This document shows positions 30,382-42,827 of a DNA stretch of 64,000 nucleotides, piece by piece; the stretch's first letter is position 1, and each line of letters begins with the position of its first letter. The notes beneath the pieces were generated by a model. The model made no database searches. It saw only the letters and a program-made list of their open reading frames with translations, and was not told the DNA's origin. A program made the translations under genes and the position numbers. The stretch lies in the NCBI GenBank assembly GCA_001600415.1, contig BCJX01000008.1:1165494-1229493 (forward strand), written 5' to 3'. This DNA is from Pascua guehoae (Eukaryota > Basidiomycota > Tremellomycetes > Trichosporonales > Trichosporonaceae).

Positions 30382-32430
30382 ATGGCCTGGGTCGCCCCAG
30401 CACCCTCGCCGGTCCCGGTTCCGCGACTGTCTCCTCTCTCATCCTCATCGTCGCTCGATAGATACAGCAACCGATTTACAACCTCGATTGCGCTCCCGGC
30501 ATCGCTCAGCGCGCACCTCCCACCGCCGAGGCCAAGAAATAGTCTGCCTCCTCTACAGCGTCTGCCTCCAGGTCCCATATCTCCCCCCTCGACATCGCCA
30601 TTGCGCCCATCGCCCGCGACCGGCCACGCACACTCGCCGCCTCCTCATCACACCCAGAGCCACGCCAGCGCTCACGGTCACGCCAACCCTCACGCCCACG
30701 CGCCACACGCCCACGCTCAGCACAACTACGCCTCGATGCCGCCGCCCCCCGTCCCGCGCAAGCGCAAGCTCAATTCGGGCCGAGCCTCGCCGTCCCCCGA
30801 ACCAGAGTCGTCGGCCTCGCCCTCGTCCCACGACGCAGACGGCGAGTACCGCCCCGGACGCGCAGTGGGGAGCGCCGCACGTCCCAAACGCGCCATCCAG
30901 TCCAAGCAGGCAGCGTCTGCAGCGTCTGCAGCGACATCGGCATCTGGCCCTGAGCAGCAGCAGCAGCAACAGCCGACCAAGATCGGCCCGAATGGCCGGC
31001 CCATGTCGCGCGAGCAGCTCCGCAAGGCCAACCACTCGCTCATTGAGCGGCGCCGCCGCGAAAAGATAAACTATGCATTGGCAGAGCTCCGGTCCATGGT
31101 GCCCGGGCTCGGCGACGACGGCGCAAAGGGCGGAGAGTTCAAGCTCGAGGTGGGTTCGCTTTTCAAGCTGAAGCAAGCTCGAGTTCTAGCTCGAGTTCCA
31201 GCTCGAGTTCAAGCTCAAGTTCTAGCTCGAGTTTTGCTCGAGTTCAAGCTCGAGTTCAAGCTCAAGCCCAAGCTCGAGCCTCGAGGCTTCGGCCCGATAT
31301 AGAACCGCCACTAACGTCAGGTACTCGAACGGACGGTCGTGCACATGCGCGACCTCAAGCAGCAGGTCACCGAGCTCGAGGCGCGCCTCGAGGCGGCGAC
31401 CAACGCGAGCGCTAGTGTGAGCGCGGCGATGAGCAGGCGGAGCAGCGCGCACAGCAGCCACAGTGGGCACAGCCGGACGAGCTCGCACTCGAACTCGCAG
31501 CACGACGACGTCGAGATGGGATCCCCCGAGCAGCCGCAGCGTCAGTTCCAGCTGCCCCACCCGCACCACCAGCACCAGCGGTACAGCCACCACAAGTACC
31601 CGTCGATTGCTGCGTCGCACCAGTCGTCGTCGACGCCGCCGTCGCCGTCCGTCACGCCGCCGACGCGCCACTCGGCCGTGTCCCCGGACCCGAACGAGAC
31701 CGAGACCGAGCCCGACCTCCCGCCGGCATTTACGACGGCGCGCCGCGTGCCGAGCGACGACGTGAGCTCGTCGGGGTCGTCGCGCCATTCCCACTCGCAT
31801 TCGCATTCGCATTCCCACTCGCACCCCCACTCGCACTCTCAGTCGCACACGGCCTCGCCGCACCCGCCCTCGATCGCGTCCCTCCTCGCCTCGGCCCAGC
31901 GCCCCGGCACGACCATGAGCACAAGCACCACCACCGCCGCCGGCGCGGGCCCGAACCGCCCGTCGGCAAGCCCCAACATCTACCTCCCCTTCCCGACGCC
32001 GTCGCCCACCTCGCCCTTCCTGACATACCACCCCTCGGCGTCGTCCGCGAGCTCGGCGACGGGCCCGCCCGAGCCGAGCCCCTTCCTCGCCCCGCTCCAG
32101 AACATGCAGCTCTTTGGCGGCGCCCTCGCTCTCGACGAAAGTAGCAGCGGGGGCAGCAGGAAACCCAGCCCGCCGTCGCGCATGGCGCCCGAAGAGGCCG
32201 CAAACCTCCTCCTCGCCATTTCGTCCCCCGACATGCGCCCCACGCCCACCGCCGCCGCCACGCCCGCCCCCACCACGGGCACAAAAAGAGAACGCAGGGG
32301 CACGCTCGAGACGGAAGACTTTACCCTCGACGACGGCGGGGCCGCCACCCACCCCAGCGCCCCGCAGTGGGGGCGGGGTCCCCGCGGCGTGCCCCAGGGC
32401 AAGACGGCGCGCGAGATTCTGCGCATGTAG
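30382..32430 (+). CDS. bHLH transcription factor
   Basis: Two exons: 30382-31149 and 31321-32430; 625 residues. The N-terminal 210 residues are Pro/Ser/His-rich with a basic PRKRKLNSGR (nuclear-localisation-like). The basic region and helix 1 (LRKANHSLIERRRREKINYA, about 213-232) hold the His-Glu-Arg pattern that contacts E-boxes. The loop ends in GEFKLE at 256, and helix 2 (VLERTVVHMRDLKQQVTELE) starts the second exon and runs into a short coiled coil. The EFKLEVLERTV junction is conserved among fungal bHLH proteins of the Esc1/Ino4-like group. A C-terminal motif APEEAANLLLAISSPD (about 550) also looks conserved. There is a His-Ser repeat run near residue 415. It is probably a nuclear dimeric DNA-binding regulator; the target pathway is not evident. 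Confidence 0.88.
31150..31320 (+). repeat. Intron of the bHLH gene filled with CTCGAG-containing repeats
   Basis: The 171-base intron carries about ten imperfect copies of GCTCGAGTTCAA (12 bases), most containing the XhoI palindrome CTCGAG. It lacks an in-frame stop until 31300-31302, so retention would add about 51 residues and then terminate. Confidence 0.8.
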
Positions 32431-32893
32431 CGCGAGATTCTGTGCATGTAGGCTGGGCATATGTGGGACCAGGGTCGAGGCGTGTCCAGTCGGTCGGGGA
32501 CGCGATGGGTGGCGTGACAAACGTCGCGTGACGCGCGGCACTATAGAAGAAGACGCGAACAAGACACGCCGCCCCCTGCCCCAGTTCGGGGGGGCGGAAG
32601 CAAAGGAGCGCAGCTCGATAGACGAGCTCGAGCGAAGAACAGAGGCGTGATATACTGTAAATACTAGACTTCCGAGCCAGAGATACATCATAGACGGACC
32701 GTTTGTTATGTGATTGTGTGACTTGTCGCGCGGGATTGTGCTGGCGACCTGGGACTTGGGGTTGGGCTTGTGACTGGACTTGGCCTTGGACTTGCGACTT
32801 GGACTTGCGACTTGTGACTTGTGACTTGGACTCGTGACTTGGACTTGTGGCTTGGGCCTTGGACTTGCGACCTGCGACCTGCGACCGCCCATC

Positions 32894-32979
32894 TGCCACC
32901 TGCCACCTGCCACCTGCCACCTGCCACCTGCCACCTGCCACCTGCCACCTGCCACCTGCCACCTGCCACCTGCCACCTG
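32894..32979 (+). repeat. (TGCCACC)n 7-base minisatellite, about 12 copies
   Basis: Near-perfect 7-base array about 460 bases downstream of the bHLH stop, preceded by a degenerate GACTTG-rich tract (about 32745-32875). Confidence 0.9.
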
Positions 32980-35900
32980 AAGCGTGCACGCGATCGCCGA
33001 CACGCGGCGTTCAGACACGGGGGTTCAGCACCGTCGTCCAGATGCCGTCGCAGACACCAGACAGCGGCGAGCAACGAGGACAGCAGAGGACAGCACGACA
33101 TGTCGCAGCTGCAAATAAACCTCTTACACAGGGCTCACCCAGGGCAAAAAAAAAGGTTCAAGACATGCCTCCAGCCTGCACAGCGTCCAGCGTCCAGCGT
33201 CCAGCGTCAGCGCAGGATTGGGGCATGCGACAGCAGGGGCTGATACGCGAGGGTGACTGATCACAGCACAGACGAGCCAGCCAACAGCGGGCTGCGTGGG
33301 CAGCGAGCACGGCAGGCCCACCCAGCGACCTGCGAGCTCGGACTTGGGCATTTTACGACGGGGGCTGGCCCCGGGGTGGCCGCTTGGCTCGCCTGGGTAT
33401 GGGCGGGCGGCGTAGGGCCGAATGGCAGGACGTTTCAGAGTCGATACATGGGGTTAATGGCGTACCCAAGGCTGTTGGCGGCCGTTGGTGGGATGGCGAG
33501 TTGCACGTTTATAAACTACGAGGCTAGTAGGTCGGGCCGTGCCGCGTCGTGTAGACTGTGGCGTGTTTGTGGCGTTTGTGGCGCCACAGCTAAAACTTTT
33601 TCCCGCCGGCCGGCGTGTTGAACTTGTTTGCTGTTTGTGCCTGTAGCCTGTAGCCTGGTCGACCCACTTGTGGCGAATGGCAGCGTCGTGGCCCAGAATA
33701 TCCAGAATACTAATCTCCGTTCAGGTTGGCACACTGGCGTACTCGGTGGTACTCACTGGGACATGCATGGAATGGATACTTGCGGCACGCTGCTGCTCGT
33801 ATCGAGCCCATTCTCTGCGGACACGACGGCTTCTGTCACAGATCCAAGTCTGCTCACATGGCCCGGTCTGCACGCGACTCTGTCACTCTGTCACCTTACC
33901 ATACAATTCTAGCCCGACACTCTCCTCACCCGCCATGCCAACACGCTCTACCCAGCCCTGTGGCTCACCACTCGACCCCGCTCGACCCCGCCGCGCCCGA
34001 CCTGCACCGACCGCCTCTTTACCTACACGACATGTCATCCCGCCCGCGCGCTGTCCCGGGCGTGCTGATCCGAAACGCTCGGACCCCTCGGGTGGCGCCG
34101 GAGACGACTTTGGCGACTTGGGGGACATGGCCAAGGTGCGAACCAATGTCATGCGTAGAGAGTGCCAGGGATCACGCGACATGCAACACGGTGGCGCGTG
34201 GCGCAACTTGGGACACGTCTGGTATTCTTGACTTCTGACAAGCAAACCATGTAGGGTGACAGGGTAGGGTACACAAAGGGGGGGGGGAGACAGGCCGGGG
34301 CTCATCAGCTGTCCGTGTCTGAAGCTGGATGGGGACAGTCGTCGTCGAGCTTGGCATGCATGTCAATCGGACCCAGGTCGACCCAGGTTGTCCCAGGTCG
34401 ACGCTCGAGACGAGAAACAAGGCGAGGCCAAGATGACGAGGCGTCCGCCGTGGCGTCGAGCTCTGGACACCATGGCGGCCATGCGATCATGCGACATGTC
34501 ACAGGCCTGCAATTCCTGCAAGCTAGCAAACTGCAAGCCAGCTTCAGAAGTCAGGTCCTAGGTCCTAGGTCGTATCAGGTCGTGAGCCACCGCGTCGACC
34601 GTGCGCGTCCCATCCTCTGACATTGTCTATTGTCCCGTACACATCCCACTGGCCACACCGAGCTCCATCTTGACCTTGACGTCTTGTACTCGGACGCCCT
34701 TACGACACACCCACGACTATCGAGACTAGCACAGAATACACGATACGACACGACACGATTCGAGAAGCGACGCGACACACATACACAACACGACGCACAC
34801 GACGCACACGAAACGCATACGACAAACCCAACGTCCACTGTCCCCGCCGGTGCCCCGTTTCCACCCGCACCCCGTCCACCCCCTCCCCTCCCCACTCCCA
34901 AACGACCCCTGCCGGCCCTCGGCTGCCCCTCGAGTACAGCCTCGATCAGAGACCTGACCTGACCTGGACACCACCGCCTAACGCACACTCCCAGCACAGC
35001 GCGCCCCAACGCGGCCCGAGCAAAACCGCCTCATCCCCCCGTCGCGCGTGTCGATCAAGTGCCCCCGCCAGCTGCCGCCCCCAGTGGTCCCCAGTGCAGT
35101 CCCAGCCCCGATCCGGGTGTGGCGCAGCAGAGACGTTTCGCGTTTCCGTTTGGAATCTGTGCGCCAGCCTGTGCTGCACATCGCAGTCTTGTGTCCTGGT
35201 CCTGGTCCTGGGTCCGTTTGGCCGTTTCTTGTCTCGTCTTGCCAGTCTCCAGTCTCCAGTCTCCAGTCTCCATCCCAGCCTGTCTCTGGCGACGCACCAG
35301 GCATACCCGTCCGCAACACCAAACTTCGGGTGCGTCCACCTGGCCCCCGGTCGACGATTATCGACTTTCGCCATCCTCGAGAACCGCCCTGCTCCGCTTG
35401 CTCGATATCACACGACACAACACGACACGCTGCCAAGTCTTGGGCGTGTCAGCTGCCAGCGACCAGGTATGTGTCACGCGGTGTTTGCGGGGATAGGGGA
35501 TACGGATACGGAAGACGGAATACAAGTTTGCTCACTACGAAGCAATAAGCAGTGTTTAGCAGTGCCAAACAGTGCTTGCTCGCTTGCTCAGCATTAAGGG
35601 GTGTTGCTTGTACCAAGGCCCGGATCGGATCCCCAGGATCTGCACACATTGGGCAAAACATCAAACACCCATTCCATTCAACCCAGGCCACCACACACAC
35701 TGGACATTGCAGGCCACTCTCTCGTCTTGTCTGGTCTGCAGATCACAAACGACAATCACCCACCCACCGACGAACCAAGACTGGGATCCGACTCGGACTT
35801 GATCCTTCCATCAACTATCGAGCCAACAAGGGCACAAGTGACAACCACCAGCACGACGCTGCATACAGACCTCACAAACTACTACTAGTCACCACCCACT

Positions 35901-36288
35901 GCGCCACACATCGCATCACCACATCGCCTCGTTGCACGTTGCATTCGTGGTCCACTGGTCGACTGGTTGCTGAACATTATCTCGGAGACTGCTGGCACAC
36001 GTCTCTCTCTGTCTCTCTCTGTTGCATTCTTGCTCGGGTGACACCCATCACACGACATCACACGGCGTCTCGCACCTCGCACCGCTTCCCCTGTCACCTC
36101 GTCACACAAACCACCACCCCCGTCTTGCAACTCGCTTCTTGCGTCCTCTCCTCTACACTCCTCTCCCCCCTCCTCATCCTCCTCTTACTCATCCTCCTCC
36201 TCCGACACGCCTCCCCCTCCCTCTCCCGCCCCCCCCCCTCTCCCCCCCGACCCACGGCTCGCTCCCAACTCCCCCCCCCCCCCCATCC
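32980..36288. other. Long intergenic region upstream of the kinase gene
   Basis: No gene supported over 3.3 kb. Present are a CAGTCTC tandem array (about 35242-35276), many short CACGAC-like repeats near 34750-34830, and a very C/T-rich tract (about 36130-36285) leading to the kinase ATG, typical of a promoter or leader. It may contain non-coding first exons of the kinase. Confidence 0.45.
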
Positions 36289-39200
36289 ATGGACCGCCCC
36301 TGGTCACGCTGGCTCCTCGGCCTTGTCATGCCTTCCCGCTACGGCGACCTGCACCTCGCCAACCCCGTCGTCCTGGACCAGGGCGACCCAAAGTTCCTCG
36401 CCCTCGCGTACGAGACGGCGCGCCGCGAGACGGGCCACGCCGACTCGGGCCACCTCGTCACTGCCGGCAGTGGCGTCGCGCACCCCACTGGCGTCTTTCC
36501 GAAGGGAACCGGCCCCACACCCGCCAAGACACCTGGCTCTGCTTCTGTCGCACCTGCACCTGCACCTGCACCTGCACCTCAGTCCGCCACTGGAACTGGA
36601 ACACCAGCACCGGCGGGACCTAGAAGTATACACCCACGGCCCGGGATGGGCACCGCCACGCCGGCCGGGACGCCGCCGCCAATGACCCCCATGTCCCCAG
36701 GCACGCCGCGGCGCCCGCGCGTCCTGAACAAGCTCTCGCTCGACATGAAGCCGCCCACACCCCCGCCGACGCCCGGCGAGCTCGCGCGCGGAAACGGCAA
36801 CAACCATGCAAATGCAAACGGCACTCTGGCGGTCCCGCCCCCGATCCTCCTCCCCGAGACGGCCAGGGAGCGCGGCGAGGGCACGACCATGGTCGGCGAC
36901 GACGGCGCCATCATGTCCCCCAAACGCCGCCCCTCGTCCTACCGCCCCTCGCTCGCCACCCTCGAGCGTGCCGCCTCGAATGCACTCTACTTTGAACAGT
37001 TTTACGACTCGCTCGCACGCCAGCGCCCACGCGGAGGACGCAGGGGTAAAGTCGACCTGGGCGACTTTGACATGGGCCGCGTCATTGGCCAGGGCGCGTT
37101 TGGGGTCGTGCACATTGCCACCGAGAGGAGCTGTGGGCGCATCGTCGCCATCAAGGAGTTGCGCAAGACGGAGTGAGTCGGAATCTCGAGATACATGCGG
37201 TGGCGAAAGAGGGTTTGGTCGCGGGTTTCGTGTTTGGTGTTTGGTGTTTGCCATTGGGCCGTGGGGGGTGTCTCGTTCTGGTTTGATCGCCGTGGCACAA
37301 GGCCGGTGGCGCCATGACTCACTGCCAAGGGCGTGTGTACTGCATGTTCGCGGTATCAATGGGCATTGTGCCAAGGGCCTTTGTGTCAATGGCCTTTGTG
37401 TATTTTTTTCTGGCGATGGTTGTGACACTGTGGGCATCTAGAAGAGTAGTGTGCGAGTTGAAGAGCTGTGTGCGAGGTGAAGAATCGTGTGCGAGTGTCG
37501 TCTCGGAATTTCATCTGTGCTACCCACCAGCGTCCGATGGGCATCGTCGCTAGCGTCTCCCTCGTCACCTACATTCCACTTTATATCAACATTGCTGACC
37601 CCAGCCTCCTCCGTATGGGCCAAGAAGGCCACGTCCGCGCCGAAAAGGATCTCCTCGTCGCCGCCTCGCAAACATCCGGCAGCTGGAGCTGGATCCCGCG
37701 CCTGCACCACGCCTTCCAGACCGTCGACCACCTCTACCTCGTCCTCGAGTTTATGGGCGGCGGCGACTTGTTAACCCTCCTGATGAACAAGGGCTGTCTC
37801 CCAGAGTCGGCCGTGCGATTCTACGCGGCCGAAATGATCCTCGCACTCCACCAGACCCACAAGCTGGGATACATCCACCGCGACGTCAAGCCCGACAATT
37901 TCCTGTTCACGTCCGAGGGCCACATTCGCGTCGCCGATTTCGGACTCGCGACCGACCTCCACTGGGCACACGACAGTAGTTACTATGAGCACCAACGGCG
38001 CGCCATTCTCAAGCGCCACGGTGTGCCTCTCAACAGGCCATCGTTTGGTAACCGCCGCCGGACGCGCGAGCACCCCCAGCCGATTGGCGCAGGAGCAGGC
38101 GGAGGGTGGGCGGACAAGAGCAAGAATCTGTTGTCCTGGCGCAAGCAGCGGCGCAAAATGGCCTATACCATCTGCGGGTGAGTCGGGAGCACGCAAAGTG
38201 TGCGACACTTGAGCGAGCTCGTAATACCAGAGCAAGCTTTGGTACCATGGCCAGCTCGCGATATCAGAACTAACGCACAGAACAAACTCGTACATGGCAC
38301 CAGAAGTGCTTCGGGGCCAGGGATACGGTTTCAGCGCCGACTGGTGGGGCTTGGGCATCATTGGTGAGTTGGAGAGAAGGAGATGGGAGAGCAGCTTGGT
38401 AATCTCTATTCGCGACCTCGCACGACTCGCGCTAACCACCAGTGTACGAAGCACTATACGGCTCGGTCCCATTCGTCGCGTCGTCTCGACACGCGGCGCG
38501 CGAAAAGATTGTCGACTGGAAGAACAATCTCGGCTTTCCCCGTGCCCCGCGCGTCTCTGCTCTCGCACTCGACTTTATCCAGCGCCTCCTGTGCGAGCCC
38601 GAGGACCGCCTCGGGTCGCGCGCCGCACGGACGTCGCGGCGAAAGGAACGCGAACGCGAGCGGGACAGCCAGCGCGAGCGCGAAGAGGCAGAGTTCCGCG
38701 GTGCCAGTCTCCCAAGTTCGGGCGGGTTGGGTGCCGACGGCGCGCAGGAGCTCATGGCTCATCCGTGGTTCAACGGGATCCACTGGGGCATGCTCCATAC
38801 CATGACACCGCCGCACCAGCCAAACCTCCGCGCTGCAGACGACACGACCCACTTTGACGAGGATATTCCCAATGAGCCCCTGGCTCCGGCAAACAGCGCG
38901 CTCGACCTGCGTGACCCCCTCTTGGGCGACCGGCAGTATGGCCCGGATGTCTTGCAAATCAGAAAGGAGTGAGTGGGAGTGAAAGCGGGGGAAGTGGTAC
39001 GGGGCCATTCGAGCTGCGAGGTGGGAGGAGTGGGACAGACCGCATTGGGGGAGAGGCCACTGAAGAGACTGAGTGGGATTAAGAGAGTGCGAGCAGGATG
39101 TGGTCAACTGGCTGCGGTAGTCGGACACGGAACATGCCCAAGTAACCAGAACCATCACTAACATTCCCAGCCTCGCCTTCCGCGGATGGTCATTCCGACC

Positions 39201-40374
39201 CAACGCAACGCGGCGGCACAAGCAGCCCCGCCTCCCGCGCGTCGGGAGCGACGTCGCCATGAGCGCATTAGAATTCATCAAGGCGAGCCGGTACGCCGAC
39301 TCGTCGTCGGACGAGGACTATGGCGGGGTCGAGTACCGCCGCCCGGCAGGGACGCGGACGGTCAGCGCCAGTGTCGTGGGCTCGCGTCCGCCTGTGGGTC
39401 TGGGTCCGGGGCTCGCGCCGCGGAGTCTCAGTGCGAGTGTGGCTGCTAGCTTGGCGAGTGCCAGCGCCAGTGCCAGTGCAAGCGCGAGTGCCAGTGCGAG
39501 TGTGAGCCGGAGCACAAACACGAGTCGGAGCACAGTGCCCCGCACGGTACCCCGCCCTGCGCCTGTGCGCACCAAGCCCCTGGCCTTGTCCAAGACGCCG
39601 ACGGCGGGGACCATGGTCGACGTCGACGTCGACGACGTGCCCTATACGCCCGGCCCCGGTGCCATGTCGTTTGACCAGCCGCGAACGCCAGGCCCCGGAG
39701 CCTCGTTTGACCAGCCGCGAACACCCGGCCCAGGCCCCGCTTTTGACGCGCCGCGGACACCGGGTCCGGGCGCCACGTTTGACCAGCCGCGAACGCCAGG
39801 ACCGGGCATCACGTCGTTCAGGTTCCCCGTGCGCCCACCTGCACCAGAGCACGACCCCAACGTCCTGACCGACGACTCGGACGCGGGCCGCGACGCCGAT
39901 ACTGACGGCGAGCACGACGACGCGGACGGGGACGACGTCCTGAGCGACTCGCCCGCCCAGAGGATCGGATTAGGCATCAAGCCCGACATTGGCGGTATCG
40001 ACTTTTCCCGCCGCACCCCGCTCAAGGGCGAGTCGAACGGTACCGGCAGCGGCGACGGCGACGCGACTGAGCGAGCCAAACCGCGCCCCCGCGCCGCGAC
40101 GCCAGGGACACTCGACCTCGCCCTCGCGCGTCCCACGTCGGGCCACCCGCACCGCCAGAGCCGGTTCGAGGAGCGCTGGGAGGCGGGATATGACGAGGAC
40201 GACGAGCGGAGCCTCACGCACAGTGTCGAGCTCGACGACCTCGAGTCGGAAGACGAGCGGCGCGCCGAGGCCGCAGGGAGCCCGCGGCCCAGCTGCGAGC
40301 CCCGGGGCAGCTTTACAGAGGTCGCGAGGGCGCGGGCAAAGACGCTCCCGACGACGTATGAGTGGAAGAGGTAG
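36289..40374 (+). CDS. NDR-like AGC-family Ser/Thr protein kinase with long repetitive tail
   Basis: Five exons: 36289-37172, 37605-38177, 38281-38363, 38443-38968, 39171-40374; 1,089 residues. The first 250 residues are low-complexity Pro/Thr with an N-terminal-regulatory-like helix (ALYFEQFYDSL). Kinase landmarks: Gly loop GQGAFGVV at 267-274, Lys289, an NDR-type LLRMGQEGHVRAEKDLL, HRDVKPDN at 386-393, and DFG at 406-408. Next come a basic insertion of about 75 residues and TNSYMAPEVL at 487-496. The hydrophobic motif follows as FRGWSF at the start of exon 5. Long DFG-APE insertions and the HVRAE segment mark NDR/LATS/Dbf2 kinases of the Hippo-like MEN/RAM pathways, which bind Mob proteins. 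The tail has an alternating SASASAS run and five TPGPG units (QPRTPGPG). The exact orthologue (Dbf2, Cbk1 or other) is unresolved. Confidence 0.85.
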
Positions 40375-41240
40375 GGGAGGGGTTGTGCGTGGGAGGAGAG
40401 AAGGCGGAAGAGAAGGGGGAAGAGAAGGGGGGAGAGAAGGGGGGAGAGAAGGGGGGAGCTGGAGGAAGAGGCACGCGGCGTAGGTTAGTTTGTTGGGGTA
40501 TACTGTTAGTTTGTGGGTACGCGTAGTTTGGATACGTAGATGCTTGTAGATGATGGTAGACGGTTACCTGGTCTGTGGACAGGGTCGGCCATGGAGTGCA
40601 GTACCTGCAGAGCGAGGTGAGCGAGGTGAGCAACTGGGTGGCGGCAAGTGCAATGGTATACAGTCGCCACAGTTGGGCAGGGCTCGACGGTGGTATCTCG
40701 TGCACACGCTCAAAGAACGGCCAGCTATGCCGCCACATGCTCCACATGCCACTTGCAGAGTGGCAAACTACGAGCAGTGTCGATCGGGCACTCGAAGCAC
40801 TCGAAACTATGCCGGTTGTTCCTCGCAGTCGGGCTCAGAACCAGAGAACCACAGACGCAGACACAGACGCAAACCCAGATGCAGATACAGACGCAAATGC
40901 AGACAAAGGAGCAGGGGCAGACACAGACGCTGACAGTGGCCCAGACGCAAACTCGAAGGCCGACACAGACAACACGCCGCAGCCAGCCCCAGCAGACACG
41001 AGTTTGGTTCCCACTCTGTAACCACAAAGCGTACATGCGCGGGACGAGTACGACGGCGGCAGCGACACGAGCCCGGCGGCACTCTGTGCACGCCCGCCCG
41101 CATGCTCGCGCGCACGCGCACGAATGCACACAAATGCAGCGGTTGCCAGCCTCTAGTATGATGCAGATAGAGACTCCATCTCCAGTACAAGCCGTCTACG
41201 GCGTCCTCGGTGCTACCATGTTGATAATGCGGGGGCGCGT
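40375..41240. other. Spacer with tandem repeats between the kinase and eS30 genes
   Basis: Contains an AGAAGGGGGGAG 12-base array (about 40425-40460) just after the kinase stop. A hexamer-like CAGACG/CAGATG array follows (about 40850-40970). Its open frames encode Thr-Gln repeats, but nothing suggests a gene. Confidence 0.5.
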
Positions 41241-42205
41241 TTAGCCCGACTTGCCGGCCGGCTGCTGGTTCCTGCGCGTGTGAGCGGGCGTTCTCCAAGT
41301 GCAGTGTGGATTGGAGAAAAGGGTGTTTTTTGGTGGGGGGGTTTCAGATAGGAGCGAAAGACTATTAGATGCTTTGTGTCGATCATGATAGGTCTGATTG
41401 AACTATGCTTGATTTGGAGATCATCCGGAAAAGAGAAGAGAAGAGGTGAAAAAGCGTCAGAGGACGACGACTTACATGGAACGCTTGCCGCCGGGGGTGA
41501 GGGTGACGTTGACGAAGCGGCGGGTGTACTGGGCGCGCTTCTCTGCGTCGTTAGCGGCGGGCCGGGAACGCAGAGGCGGTGTCGAGGCCGAGGCAGTGTC
41601 GAGGCATCGCGGCGGGCTTGGCGTCGTTTGCAGCGGCGCGGGGTGCGGACAGTCGGTGGTCGGCGGCGGGGTAGGAGGGTACGACGGTATCGCTGTACGC
41701 CTACGCCTTCCACCTCCCTACACCTGCGCGTCGACTACCGCCCGCTCGATCCCGCCGCCCAAAATCCTCGACATCGTCGACATCGATGTCCGCAATCGTG
41801 CCGGTCCTCGACGGGAATACTCACTAGCGCGGCCCTTGGGCGTCTTCTTCTTCTCCTGCTTCTCGACGTTGGGTGTCTGCGGGTCAGTATGCGTATTCAC
41901 AGTCTCGATTTTGCCATCCACGGCGACGCGACTCGACCGTCCATCTCGCCACTGCGTCTCCGGAGCGCATGTCCCGTGCTCATCCCCATCACCATCCCCG
42001 TCCTCATCCCCATCCCTGTCCTCGTCTCCATCCCTGTCCTCGTCTCCATCCCCATCCTCATCCCCATCGCCATCCTTCACCCATCCCGGCCCCCCTCTCA
42101 TCCCTCCCACCTCCCAACTCTCGCCACTCAACCCCCGTCCAAAGCGATATTCACCTGCGACTTGACCTTGCCGGCACGCGCGAGAGAGCCGTGAACCTTA
42201 CCCAT
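41241..42205 (-). CDS. RPS30: 40S ribosomal protein eS30
   Basis: Four minus-strand exons: 42205-42155, 41876-41825, 41542-41476, 41271-41241; 66 residues. The protein starts MGKVHGSLARAGKVKSQ, continues TPNVEKQEKKKTPKGRAKK and RAQYTRRFVNVTLTPGGKRS, and ends MNQQPAGKSG. This covers the full eS30 of the small ribosomal subunit. It has its own Met start with no fused ubiquitin-like domain, unlike animal FAU. Introns are long for the gene (278, 282 and 204 bases). The first contains a C/T-rich CCATCCCC-type tandem repeat (about 41975-42065). Stopping at the apparent TAA after KRSM (41472-41474) would ignore a clear GTAAGT donor, so the fourth exon is preferred. Confidence 0.92.
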
Positions 42206-42209
42206 TTTG

Positions 42210-42257
42210 CTGCGTTCGTCAGCACCGACTCGCCTCTCGCTGTCGCGGGGTACGTAC
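42210..42257 (-). other. Probable 5'-UTR intron of the eS30 gene
   Basis: GTACGTA donor, GTGCTGAC branch and CGCAG acceptor enclose 48 bases on the minus strand. The acceptor lies four bases before the ATG. 5'-UTR introns are common in fungal ribosomal protein genes and can raise expression. Confidence 0.6.
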
Positions 42258-42827
42258 CTTGATGTGGTGGTGGATGTGAGTTGACAGCCGCCGAGTCGAT
42301 AGACCCCTTGGCAGATGGCCCTCGCCCGCCGTCCGGGGGGGCATGGTGGGTGCGGATCCTTTCGACGCCGTTTGGCCGGCGTTTTGGCGCGGCGAAATTG
42401 CGGACACGTGGTGTGGCGGAACGTGGTGACCGCGTGGCATTTTATTTTGCCGGACAAGGCCGGCGAGTTTTTTCGTGCTGGTGGGGTGGCTGTGGGGTCT
42501 CCAAGGCGGTTAATCGGGCCGAGATGCGGTGGGGTGCCTGTTGTGGCGCGGGCGACTTGGTCGGGTCAGACATCACGCAATGGAGTCGCATTCATTCCAA
42601 AGTTCGACGCCAGTCCAGCAAACTCGAGGTTATCGTCCTCATCTTCGCCCCCGTTGCGCTCGTTGCGCTCGTTGTCTCTGTCGTCTCTGTCAAAAGCGCG
42701 TTTTCCCTGCGGCCGAGCCTCGAGCCTCGTCCCCGCCCTCGTCTATCCGGCTCGAGTTACCCCACCCCGGCGTCAACAACAGTCTCCACCTCTCTGCCGG
42801 CGATATCGCGATACCCAGACGTGCACC
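42258..42827. other. Divergent promoter region between eS30 and prephenate dehydratase
   Basis: About 570 bases shared by two divergently transcribed genes. No separate gene seen. Confidence 0.5.

Noticed and set aside
31222..33018. 598-codon minus-strand frame opposite the bHLH gene
   Set aside because: Arg/Gly-rich antisense shadow of the Ser/His-rich exon and of downstream repeats; starts inside the 7-base minisatellite.
38454..39281. 275-codon minus-strand frame opposite the kinase
   Set aside because: Shadow of kinase exon 4 and the following intron; no domain.
41472..41474. TAA directly after KRSM as the end of eS30
   Set aside because: It is part of a GTAAGT splice donor; splicing to 41271 adds MNQQPAGKSG, matching the expected Lys-x-Met-Asn C-terminal pattern of eS30.
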